Below, one piece after another: positions 39,801-49,506 of a stretch of DNA of 59,149 nt. A program made the translations under genes and the position numbers. A model generated the notes under the pieces. It did not search any database. It saw only the letters and a list, made by a program, of their open reading frames with translations, and was not told where the DNA came from. Positions within the stretch are counted from its first letter, which is position 1. Every line of letters starts with the position of its first letter. Origin of the DNA: Liolophura sinensis (lineage: Eukaryota; Mollusca; Polyplacophora; Chitonida; Chitonidae); contig NW_027018198.1 of NCBI RefSeq assembly GCF_032854445.1, forward strand, positions 1 to 59,149. The letters are read 5' to 3'.

Positions 39801-42800
39801 CTGGAGATGCCTGGCCCAATTGCGCATCTTTTGGCACCTTATTGATGTGGGTCAGTGTTCAATTGTACTTTTTACAGCAGACTGTATCAAGTACCTTGTG
39901 TTTTTTTTTATAAACAAATGGTGTGGTTTTTCTACATGTAGATAAAGACATTGAGTTTGTCTTCGACTTAGAAGTAAGACATTTGCTGGGTTAGTTAAAT
40001 GGGCTTGGCCCAAAGACTTGACGTCGTCTGGGCTACCGAAGGGCACATAACTTATAATGAAAAGTTGAATATAGTAATGACCAGTCGCGATTGTACATAG
40101 TTAATGTAGCCGATTTCAATTAGCAAAAAGACCAGGCAAAAATCCAAAAGTAGAAAAACTGTTCCAATGCTGCTGGTAAGAGGCTAATCCGACGTATTTT
40201 GTGACGAGAAATCGAATGGTGCAAACCGCGTTGCTCTCCGACCAATACTTTTGGCTGTAGCCACAAATGAATAATCAATGATGTCAAGATCACGTGCCCA
40301 GCAACGGCTCTTACTCCATGGAAACCAAGGAAATTTGCAATTTTTCAACAGCTGGAGATGCCTGGCCCAATTGCGCATCCTTTGGCACCTTATTGATGTG
40401 GGTCAGTGTTCAATTGTACTTTTTACAGCGGATTGTATCAAGTACCTTTTGTTTTTTTTGATATACAAATGGTGTGGTTTTTCTACATGTAGATAAAGAC
40501 ATTGAGTTTGTCTTCGACTTAGAAGTAAGACATTTGCTGGGTGAGTTAAATGGGCTTGGCCCAAAGATTTGACGTCGTCTGGGCTACCGAAGGGCACATA
40601 ACTTATAATGAAAAGTTGAATATAGTAATCACCACTCGCGACTGTACATAGTTAATGTAGCCGATTTCAATTCGCAAAAAGACCAGGCAAAAATCCAAAA
40701 GTAGAAAAACTGTTCCAATGCTGCTGGTAAGAGGCTAATCCGACGTATTTTGTGACGAGAAATCGAATGGTGCAAACCGCGTTGCTCTCCGACCAATACT
40801 TTTGGCTGTAGCCACAAATGAATAATCAATGATGTCAAGATCACGTGCCCAGGAACGGTTCTTACTCCATGGAAACCAAGGAAATTTGCAATTTTTCAAC
40901 AGCTGGAGATGCCTGGCCCAATTGGGCATCCTTTGGCACTTTATTGATGTGGGTCAGTGTTCAATTGTATTTTTTACAGCGGATTGTATCAAGCACCTTT
41001 TGTTTTTTTTTGATATACAAATGGTGTGGTTTTTCTACATGTAGATAAAGACATTGAGTTTTTCTTCGACTTAGAAGTAAGACATTTGCTGGGTGAGTTA
41101 AATGGGCTTGGCCCAAAGATTTGACGTCGTCTGGGCTACCGAAGGGCACATAACTTATAATGAAAAGTTGAATATAGTAATGACCAGTCGCGATTGTACA
41201 TAGTTAATGTAGCCGATTTCAATTCGCAAAAAGACCAGGCAAAAATCCAAAAGTAGAAAAACTGTTCCAATGCTGCTGGTAAGAGGCTAATCCGACGTAT
41301 TTTGTGACGAGAAATCGAATGGTGCAAACCGCGTTGCTCTCCGACCAATACTTTTGGCTGTAGCCACAAATGAATAATCAATGATGTCAAGATCACGTGC
41401 CCACCAACGGCTCTTACTCCATGGAAACCAAGGAAATTTGCAATTTTTCAACAGCTGGAGATGCCTGGCCCAATTGCGCATCCTTTGGCATCTTATTGAT
41501 GTGGGTCAGTGTTTAATTGTACTTTTTACAGCGGATTGTATCAAGTACCTTGTGTTTTTTTTATATACAAATGGTGTGGTTTTTCTACATGTAGATAAAG
41601 ACATTGAGTTTGTCTTCGACTTAGAAGTAAGACATTTGCTGGGTGAGTTAAATGGGCTTGGCCCAAAGATTTGACGTCGTCTGGGCTACCGAAGAGCACA
41701 TAACTTATAATGAAAAGTTGAATATAGTAATGACCAGTCGCGACTGTACATAGTTAATGTAGCCGATTTCAAATCGCAAAAAGACCAGGCAAAAATCCAA
41801 AAGTAGAAAAACTGTTCTAATGCTGCTGGTAAGAGGCTAATCCGACGTATTTTGTGACGAGAAATCGAATGGTGCAAACCGCGTTGCTCTCCGACCAATA
41901 CTTTTGGCTGTAGCCACAAATGAATAATCAATGATGTCAAGATCACGTGCCCAGCAACGGTTCTTACTCCATGGAAACCAAGGAAATTTGCAATTTTTCA
42001 ACAGCTGGAGATGCCTGGCCCAATTGGGCATCCTTTGGCACTTTTTTGATGTGGGTCAGTGTTCAGTTGTACTTTTTACAGCGGATTGTATCAAGTACCT
42101 TTTGTTTTTTTTTGATATACAAATGGTGTGGTTTTTCTACATGTAGATAAAGACATTGAGTTTGTCTTCGACTTAGAAGTAAGACATTTGCTGGGTGAGT
42201 TAAATGGGCTTGGCCCAAAGATTTGACGTCGTCTGGGCTACCGAAGGGCACATAACTTATAATGAAAAGTTGAATATAGTAATGACCAGTCGCGATTGTA
42301 CATAGTTAATGTAGCCGATTTCAATTCGCAAAAAGACCAGGCAAAAATCCAAAAGTAGAAAAACTGTTCCAATGCTGCTGGTAAGAGGCTAATCCGACGT
42401 ATTTTGTGACGAGAAATCGAATGGAGCAAACCGCGTTGCTCTCCGACCAATACTTTTGGCTGTAGCCACAAATGAATAATCAATGATGTCAAGATCACGT
42501 GCCCAGCAACGGCTCTTACTCCATGGAAACCAAGGAAATTTGCAATTTTTCAACAGCTGGAGATGCCTGGCCCAATTGCGCATCCTTTGGCACCTTATTG
42601 ATGTGGGTCAGTGTTCAATTGTACTTTTTACAGCGGATTGTATCAAGTACCTTGTGTTTTTTTTATATACAAATGGTGTGGTTTTTCTACATGTAGATAA
42701 AGACATTGAGTTTGTCTTCGACTTAGAAGTAAGACATTTGCTGGGTGAGTTAAATGGGCTTGGCCCAAAGATTTGACGTCGTCTGGGCTACCGAAGGGCA

Positions 42801-45124
42801 CATAACTTATAATGAAAAGTTGAATATAGTAATGACCAGTCGCGATTGTACATAGTTAATGTAGCCGATTTCAATTCGCAAAAAGACCAGGCAAAAATCC
42901 AAAAGTAGAAAAACTGTTCCAATGCTGCTGGTAAGAGGCTAATCCGACGTATTTTGTGACGAGAAATCGAATGGTGCAAACCGCGTTGCTCTCCGACCAA
43001 TACTTTTGGCTGTAGCCACAAATGAATAATCAATGATGTCAAGATCACGTGCCCAGCAACGGCTCTTACTCCATGGAAACCAAGGAAATTTGCAATTTTT
43101 CAACAGCTGGAGATGCCTGGCCCAATTGGGCATCCTTTGGCACCTTATTGATGTGGGTCAGTGTTCAAGTGTACTTTTTACAGCGGATTGTATCAAGTAC
43201 CTTGTGTTTTTTTTTATATACAAATGGTGTGGTTTTTCTACATGTAGATAAAGACATTGAGTTTGTCTTCGACTTAGAAGTAAGACATTTGCTGGGTGAG
43301 TTAAATGGGCTTGGCCCAAAGATTTGACGTCGTCTGGGCTACCGAAGGGCACATAACTTATAATGAAAAGTTGAATATAGTAATGACCAGTCGCGATTGT
43401 ACATAGTTAATGTAGCCGATTTCAATTCGCAAAAAGACCAGGCAAAAATCCAAAAGTGGAAAAACTGTTCCAATGCTGCTGGTAAGAGGCTAATCCGACG
43501 TATTTTGTGACGAGAAATCGAATGGTGCAAACCGCGTTGCTCTCCGACCAATACTTTTGGCTGTAGCCACAAATGAATAATCAATGATGTCAAGATCACG
43601 TGCCCAGCAACGGTTCTTACTCCATGGAAACCAAGAAAATTTGCAATTTTTCAACAGCTGGAGATGCCTGGCCCAATTGCGCATCTTTTGGCACCTTATT
43701 GATGTGGGTCAGTGTTCAATTGTACTTTTTACAGCAGACTGTATCAAGTACCTTGTGTTTTTTTTTATAAACAAATGGTGTGGTTTTTCTACATGTAGAT
43801 AAAGACATTGAGTTTGTCTTCGACTTAGAAGTAAGACATTTGCTGGGTTAGTTAAATGGGCTTGGCCCAAAGACTTGACGTCGTCTGGGCTACCGAAGGG
43901 CACATAACTTATAATGAAAAGTTGAATATAGTAATGACCAGTCGCGATTGTACATAGTTAATGTAGCCGATTTCAATTAGCAAAAAGACCAGGCAAAAAT
44001 CCAAAAGTAGAAAAACTGTTCCAATGCTGCTGGTAAGAGGCTAATCCGACGTATTTTGTGACGAGAAATCGAATGGTGCAAACCGCGTTGCTCTCCGACC
44101 AATACTTTTGGCTGTAGCCACAAATGAATAATCAATGATGTCAAGATCACGTGCCCAGCAACGGCTCTTACTCCATGGAAACCAAGGAAATTTGCAATTT
44201 TTCAACAGCTGGAGATGCCTGGCCCAATTGCGCATCCTTTGGCACCTTATTGATGTGGGTCAGTGTTCAATTGTACTTTTTACAGCGGATTGTATCAAGT
44301 ACCTTTTGTTTTTTTTGATATACAAATGGTGTGGTTTTTCTACATGTAGATAAAGACATTGAGTTTGTCTTCGACTTAGAAGTAAGACATTTGCTGGGTG
44401 AGTTAAATGGGCTTGGCCCAAAGATTTGACGTCGTCTGGGCTACCGAAGGGCACATAACTTATAATGAAAAGTTGAATATAGTAATCACCACTCGCGACT
44501 GTACATAGTTAATGTAGCCGATTTCAATTCGCAAAAAGACCAGGCAAAAATCCAAAAGTAGAAAAACTGTTCCAATGCTGCTGGTAAGAGGCTAATCCGA
44601 CGTATTTTGTGACGAGAAATCGAATGGTGCAAACCGCGTTGCTCTCCGACCAATACTTTTGGCTGTAGCCACAAATGAATAATCAATGATGTCAAGATCA
44701 CGTGCCCAGGAACGGTTCTTACTCCATGGAAACCAAGGAAATTTGCAATTTTTCAACAGCTGGAGATGCCTGGCCCAATTGGGCATCTTTTGGCACTTTC
44801 TTGATGTGGGTCAGTGTTCAATTGTATTTTTTACAGCGGATTGTATCAAGCACCTTTTGTTTTTTTTTGATATACAAATGGTGTGGTTTTTCTACATGTA
44901 GATAAAGACATTGAGTTTTTCTTCGACTTAGAAGTAAGACATTTGCTGGGTGAGTTAAATGGGCTTGGCCCAAAGATTTGACGTCGTCTGGGCTACCGAA
45001 GGGCACATAACTTATAATGAAAAGTTGAATATAGTAATGACCAGTCGCGATTGTACATAGTTAATGTAGCCGATTTCAATTCGCAAAAAGACCAGGCAAA
45101 AATCCAAAAGTAGAAAAACTGTTC
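36862..45124. repeat. Eight-unit block (units 68-75) and a second copy missing one unit (units 76-82)
   Basis: The first block is 4406 bp and the second 3857 bp. Shared pairs are 68/76 (CCCACCAACGG, GGCATCTTA, GTGTTTAATT), 69/77 (GTTCTAATG, GTTCAGTTG), 70/78 (GGAGCAAACC), 72/79 (GTTCAAGTGTAC), 73/80 (GGGTTAGTTAAAT, type B), 74/81, and 75/82 (CCCAGGAACGG, CAAGCACC). Unit 71, which has TTGTTGGG and GGACCAGACA, has no partner. A one-unit loss in the second copy, or a gain in the first, explains the difference. Confidence 0.88.
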
Positions 45125-47325
45125 CAATGCTGCTGGTAAGAGGCTAATCCGACGTATTTTGTGACGAGAAATCGAATGGTGCAAACCGCGTTGCTCTCCG
45201 ACCAATACTTTTGGCTGTAGCCACAAATGAATAATCAATGATGTCAAGATCACGTGCCCAGCAACGGCTCTTACTCCATGGAAACCAAGGAAATTTGCAA
45301 TTTTTCAACAGCTGGAGATGCCTGGCCCAATTGCGCATCCTTTGGCACCTTATTGATGTGGGTCAGTGTTCAATTGTACTTTTTACAGCGGATTGTATCA
45401 AGTACCTTTTGTTTTTTTTGATATACTAATGGTGTGGTTTTTCTACATGTAGATAAAGACATTGAGTTTGTCTTCGACTTAGAAGTAAGACATTTGCTGG
45501 GTGAGTTAAATGGGCTTGGCCCAAAAATTTGACGTCGTCTGGGCTACCGAAGGGCACATAACTTATAATGAAAAGTTGAATATATTAATGACCAGTCGCG
45601 ACTGTACATAGTTAATGTAGCCGATTTCAATTCGCAAAAAGACCAGGCAAAAATCCAAAAGTAGAAAAACTGTTCCAATGCTGCTGGTAAGAGGCTAATC
45701 CGACGTATTTTGTGACGAGAAATCGAATGGTGCAAACCGCGTTGCTCTCCGACCAATACTTTTGGCTGTAGCCACAAATGAATAATCAGTGATGTCAAGA
45801 TCACGTGCCCAGCAACGGTTCTTTCCCCATGGAAACCAAGGAAATTTGCAATTTTTCAACAGCTGGAGATGCCTGGCCCAATAGGGCATCCTTTTGCACC
45901 TTATTGATGTGGGTCAGTGTTCAATTGTACTTTTTACAGCGGATTGTATCAAGTACCTTTTGTTTTTTTTATATACAAATGGTGTGGTTTTTCTACATGT
46001 AGATAAAGACATTGAGTTTGTCTTCGACTTAGAAGTAAGACATTTGCTGGGTGAGTTAAATGGGCTTGGCCCAAAGATTTGACGTCGTCTGGGCTACCGA
46101 AGGGCACATAACTTATAATGAAAAGTTGAATATAGTAATGACCAGTCGCGATTGTACATAGTTAATGTAGCCGATTTCAATTCGCAAAAAGACCAGGCAA
46201 AAATCCAAAAGTAGAAAAACTGTTCCAATGCTGCTGGTAAGAGGCTAATCCGACGTATTTTGTGACGAGAAATCGAATGGTGCAAACCGCGTTGCTCTCC
46301 GACCAATACTTTTGACTGTAGCCACAAATGAATAATCAGTGATGTCAAGATCACGTGCCCAGCAACGGTTCTTACCCCATGGAAACCAAGGAAATTTGCA
46401 ATTTTTCAACAGCTGGAGATGCCTGGCCCAATTGCGCATCCTTTGGCACCTTATTGATGTGGGTCAGTGTTCAATTGTACTTTTTACAGCGGATTGTATC
46501 AAGTACCTTTTGTTTTTTTTATATACAAATGGTGTGGTTTTTCTACATGTAGATAAAGACATTGAGTTTGTCTTCGACTTAGAAGTAAGACATTTGCTGG
46601 GTGAGTTAAATGGGCTTGGCCCAAAGATTTGACGTCGTCTGGGCTACCGAAGGGCACATAACTTATAATGAAAAGTTGAATATAGTAATGACCAGTCGCG
46701 ATTGTACATAGTTAATGTAGCCGATTTCAATTCGCAAAAAGAACAGGCAAAAATCCAAAAGTAGAAAAACTGTTCCAATGCTGCTGGTAAGAGGCTAATC
46801 CGACGTATTTTGTGACGAGAAATCGAATGGTGCAAACCGCGTTGCTCTCTGACCAATACTTTTGGCTGTAGCCACAAATGAATAATCAATGATGTCAAGA
46901 TCACGTGCCCAGCAAGGGCTCTTACTCCATGGAAACCAAGGAAATTTGCAATTTTTCAACAGCTGGAGATGCCTGGCCCAATTGCGCATCCTTTGGCACC
47001 TTATTGATGTGGGTCAGTGTTCAATTGTACTTTTTACAGCGGATTGTATCAAGTACCTTGTGTTTTTTTTATATACAAATGGTGTGGTTTTTCTACATGT
47101 AGATAAAGACATTGAGTTTGTCTTCGACTTAGAAGTAAGACATTTGCTGGGTGAGTTAAATGGGCTTGGCCCAAAGATTTGACGTCGTCTGGGCTACCGA
47201 AGGGCACATAACTTATAATGAAAAGTTGAATATAGTAATGACCAGTCGCGATTGTACATAGTTAATGTAGCCGATTTCAATTAGCAAAAAGACCAGGCAA
47301 AAATCCAAAAGTAGAAAAACTGTTC

Positions 47326-48977
47326 CAATGCTGCTGGTAAGAGGCTAATCCGACGTATTTTGTGACGAGAAATCGAATGGTGCAAACCGCGTTGCTCTCC
47401 GACCAATACTTTTGGCTGTAGCCACAAATGAATAATCAATGATGTCAAGATCACGTGCCCAGCAACGGTTCTTACTCCATGGAAACCAAGGAAATTTGCA
47501 ATTTTTCAACAGCTGGAGATGCCTGGCCCAATTGGGCATCCTTTGGCACCTTATTGATGTGGGTCAGTGTTCAATTGTACTTTTTACAGCGGATTGTATC
47601 AAGTACCTTGTGTTTTTTTTATATACAAATGGTGTGGTTTTTCTACATGTAGATAAAGACATTGAGTTTGTCTTCGACTTAGAAGTAAGACATTTGCTGG
47701 GTGAGTTAAATGGGCTTGGCCCAAAGATTTGACGTCGTCTGGGCTACCGAAGGGCACATAACTTATAATGAAAAGTTGAATATAGTAATGACCAGTCGCG
47801 ATTGTACATAGTTAATGTAGCCGATTTCAATTCGCAAAAAGACCAGGCAAAAATCCAAAAGTAGAAAAACTGTTCCAATGCTGCTGGTCAGAGGCTAATC
47901 CGACGTATTTTGTGACGAGAAATCGAATGGTGCAAACCGCGTTGCTCTCCGACCAATACTTTTGGCTGTAGCCACAAATGAATAATCAATGATGTCAAGA
48001 TCACGTGCCCACCAACGGCTCTTACTCCATGGAAACCAAGGAAATTTGCAATTTTTCAACAGCTGGAGATGCCTGGCCCAATTGCGCATCCTTTGGCATC
48101 TTATTGATGTGGGTCAGTGTTTAATTGTACTTTTTACAGCGGATTGTATCAAGTACCTTGTGTTTTTTTTATATACAAATGGTGTGGTTTTTCTACATGT
48201 AGATAAAGACATTGAGTTTGTCTTCGACTTAGAAGTAAGACATTTGCTGGGTGAGTTAAATGGGCTTGGCCCAAAGATTTGACGTCGTCTGGGCTACCGA
48301 AGGGCACATAACTTATAATGAAAAGTTGAATATAGTAATGACCAGTCGCGACTGTACATAGTTAATGTAGCCGATTTCAATTCGCAAAAAGACCAGGCAA
48401 AAATCCAAAAGTAGAAAAACTGTTCTAATGCTGCTGGTAAGAGGCTAATCCGACGTATTTTGTGACGAGAAATCGAATGGTGCAAACCGCGTTGCTCTCC
48501 GACCAATACTTTTGGCTGTAGCCACAAATGAATAATCAATGATGTCAAGATCACGTGCCCAGCAACGGTTCTTACTCCATGGAAACCAAGGAAATTTGCA
48601 ATTTTTCAACAGCTGGAGATGCCTGGCCCAATTGGGCATCCTTTGGCACTTTATTGATGTGGGTCAGTGTTCAGTTGTACTTTTTACAGCGGATTGTATC
48701 AAGTACCTTTTGTTTTTTTTTGATATACAAATGGTGTGGTTTTTCTACATGTAGATAAAGACAGTGAGTTTGTCTTCGACTTAGAAGTAAGACACTTGCT
48801 GGGTGAGTTAAATGGGCTTGGCCCAAAGATTTGACGTCGTCTGGGCTACCGAAGGGCACATAACTTATAATGAAAAGTTGAATATAGTAATGACCAGTCG
48901 CGATTGTACATAGTTAATGTAGCCGATTTCAATTCGCAAAAAGACCAGGCAAAAATCCAAAAGTAGAAAAACTGTTC
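47326..48977. repeat. Third, partial copy of the block start (units 87-89 resembling 67-69)
   Basis: Unit 88 has the CCCACCAACGG, GGCATCTTA and GTGTTTAATT set of units 68 and 76. Unit 89 has the GTTCTAATG and GTTCAGTTG set of units 69 and 77. Unit 87 matches unit 67 in CGGTTCTTACTCC with ATTGGGCATCC. After this the similarity is lost: unit 90 is plain consensus and lacks GGAGCAAACC. Unit 88 also keeps CGAAGGGCAC where units 68 and 76 have CGAAGAGCAC, so it may preserve the older state. Confidence 0.8.
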
Positions 48978-49064
48978 CAATGCTGCTGGTAAGAGGCTAA
49001 TCCGACGTATTTTGTGACGAGAAATCGAATGGTGCAAACCGCGTTGCTCTCCGACCAATACTTT

Positions 49065-49076
49065 TGGCTGTAGCCA
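49065..49076. repeat. Short inverted repeat TGGCT-GT-AGCCA (shown in unit 90)
   Basis: Two 5-bp arms flank two bases at p88-99. It overlaps TACTTTTGG (p82-90), which is the complement of CCAAAAGTA near the end of the monomer, so it sits at the base of a possible junction-spanning stem. Unit 85 has TGACTGTAGCC, which breaks it. Confidence 0.55.
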
Positions 49077-49101
49077 CAAATGAATAATCAATGATGTCAA
49101 G

Positions 49102-49109
49102 ATCACGTG
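49102..49109. promoter_or_regulatory. ATCACGTG box, one per monomer (shown in unit 90)
   Basis: At p125-132 every unit carries ATCACGTG, which contains the palindromic E-box/G-box core CACGTG and fits the yeast centromere CDEI consensus RTCACRTG. I found no unit in which it is altered, but many 8-bp stretches of this young array are also unchanged, so conservation alone proves nothing. A role as a bHLH or bZIP binding site is inference. Confidence 0.4.
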
Positions 49110-49175
49110 CCCAGCAACGGCTCTTACTCCATGGAAACCAAGGAAATTTGCAATTTTTCAACAGCTGGAGATGCC

Positions 49176-49237
49176 TGGCCCAATTGCGCATCCTTTGGCA
49201 CCTTATTGATGTGGGTCAGTGTTCAATTGTACTTTTT
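49176..49237 (+). promoter_or_regulatory. RNA polymerase III type 2-like boxes with a T5 stop (shown in unit 90)
   Basis: TGGCCCAATTG (p199-209) fits the A-box consensus TRGYNNANNNG. After 34 bp comes GTTCAATTG (p244-252), which matches the B-box GWTCRANNC at all fixed positions except the last. T5 follows at p256-260, a possible terminator. The flanks do not fold into a tRNA: there is no acceptor stem and no proper D-arm pairing in most units. The A-box consensus is loose and B-box variants in some units break it further, so this is only a candidate. Confidence 0.25.
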
Positions 49238-49264
49238 ACAGCGGATTGTATCAAGTACCTTGTG

Positions 49265-49272
49265 TTTTTTTT
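49265..49272 (+). repeat. Variable T-tract, main site of monomer length change (shown in unit 90)
   Basis: The tract is T8 here (p288-295) and varies from about T7 to T10 between units, followed by TATAC, GATATAC, CATAC, ATAAAC or ACAAAC. Together with the optional GA it accounts for almost the whole 549-552 bp range. Every forward-strand open frame that crosses it is shifted from unit to unit. Confidence 0.9.
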
Positions 49273-49277
49273 ATATA
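49270..49277 (-). promoter_or_regulatory. TATA-like box on the reverse strand (shown in unit 90)
   Basis: Read on the reverse strand, the end of the T-tract gives TATATAAA in TATAC-form type A units. Type B units with ATAAAC give TATAAAAA instead. The GATATAC form changes it to TATATCAAA and breaks the match. Low-complexity AT sequence makes such boxes easily by chance. No transcript evidence is available. Confidence 0.25.
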
Positions 49278-49294
49278 CAAATGGTGTGGTTTTT

Positions 49295-49304
49295 CTACAT
49301 GTAG
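49295..49304. repeat. Perfect 10-bp palindrome CTACATGTAG (shown in unit 90)
   Basis: It lies at p318-327, about 20 bp after the T-tract, in nearly every unit. Units 2 and 93 have TTACATGTAG and lose perfect symmetry. Function unknown. Confidence 0.7.
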
Positions 49305-49362
49305 ATAAAGACATTGAGTTTGTCTTCGACTTAGAAGTAAGACATTTGCTGGGTGAGTTAAA

Positions 49363-49396
49363 TGGGCTTGGCCCAAAGATTTGACGTCGTCTGGGC
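49363..49396. other. Overlapping alternative hairpins TGGGC/GCCCA/TGGGC (shown in unit 90)
   Basis: TGGGC (49363-49367), TTG, GCCCA (49371-49375) form a perfect 5-bp stem with a 3-base loop. The same GCCCA can instead pair with a second TGGGC at 49392-49396, enclosing the TGACGTC motif in a 16-base loop. The two pairings exclude each other. In unit 61 the first arm is broken, and in unit 34 the third arm reads TGGAC. Confidence 0.6.
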
Positions 49397-49506
49397 TACC
49401 GAAGGGCACATAACTTATAATGAAAAGTTGAATATAGTAATGACCAGTCGCGATTGTACATAGTTAATGTAGCCGATTTCAATTCGCAAAAAGACCAGGC
49501 AAAAAT

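Larger units (their letters stand above)
31356..45124. repeat. Array zone IV, units 58-82: mixed types with an eight-unit block
   Basis: Unit starts: 31356, 31907, 32458, 33010, 33559, 34111, 34662, 35212, 35762, 36312, 36862, 37412, 37964, 38514, 39064, 39614, 40165, 40716, 41268, 41818, 42370, 42920, 43471, 44022, 44573. The zone mixes type A (TATAC and GATATAC forms) with type B units 61, 73 and 80. Its right half is a long block duplication (36862-45124). Confidence 0.9.

Noticed and set aside
48987-48995. LTR primer-binding site from TGGTAAGAGGC
   Set aside because: It only partly resembles the initiator-Met tRNA complement, needs an internal gap, and no adjoining LTR end, polypurine tract or retroelement coding sequence exists.
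49014-49026. Hammerhead-ribozyme-like core GTGACGAGAAA
   Set aside because: The first core base is G where the conserved CUGANGA needs C, there is no stem II between the two core parts, and no suitable cleavage-site helix was seen. Tandem repeats with hammerheads exist, so I looked on both strands and found no intact core.
48846-49106. Reverse-strand frame of 86 codons crossing monomer junctions
   Set aside because: It spans the arbitrary unit boundary, is lost in many units through single changes that create stops, overlaps the 64-codon frame in another phase, and resembles nothing known.
48997-49191. Reverse-strand frame of about 64 codons in nearly all units
   Set aside because: Units 36, 44, 45 and 46 have in-frame stops and unit 1 has a frameshifted start. 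Most subfamily differences inside it change amino acids (for example C-to-T in CGGCTC and C-to-T in CTCTCCGA). No signal peptide, domain or family is recognisable.
49091-49384. Forward-strand frame of 97 codons recurring in many units
   Set aside because: It runs through the T-tract, whose length changes between units, so it becomes 70-72 codons or changes frame in dozens of copies. The monomer length is usually not a multiple of three, no known domain is recognisable, and recurrence is explained by the repeat itself.
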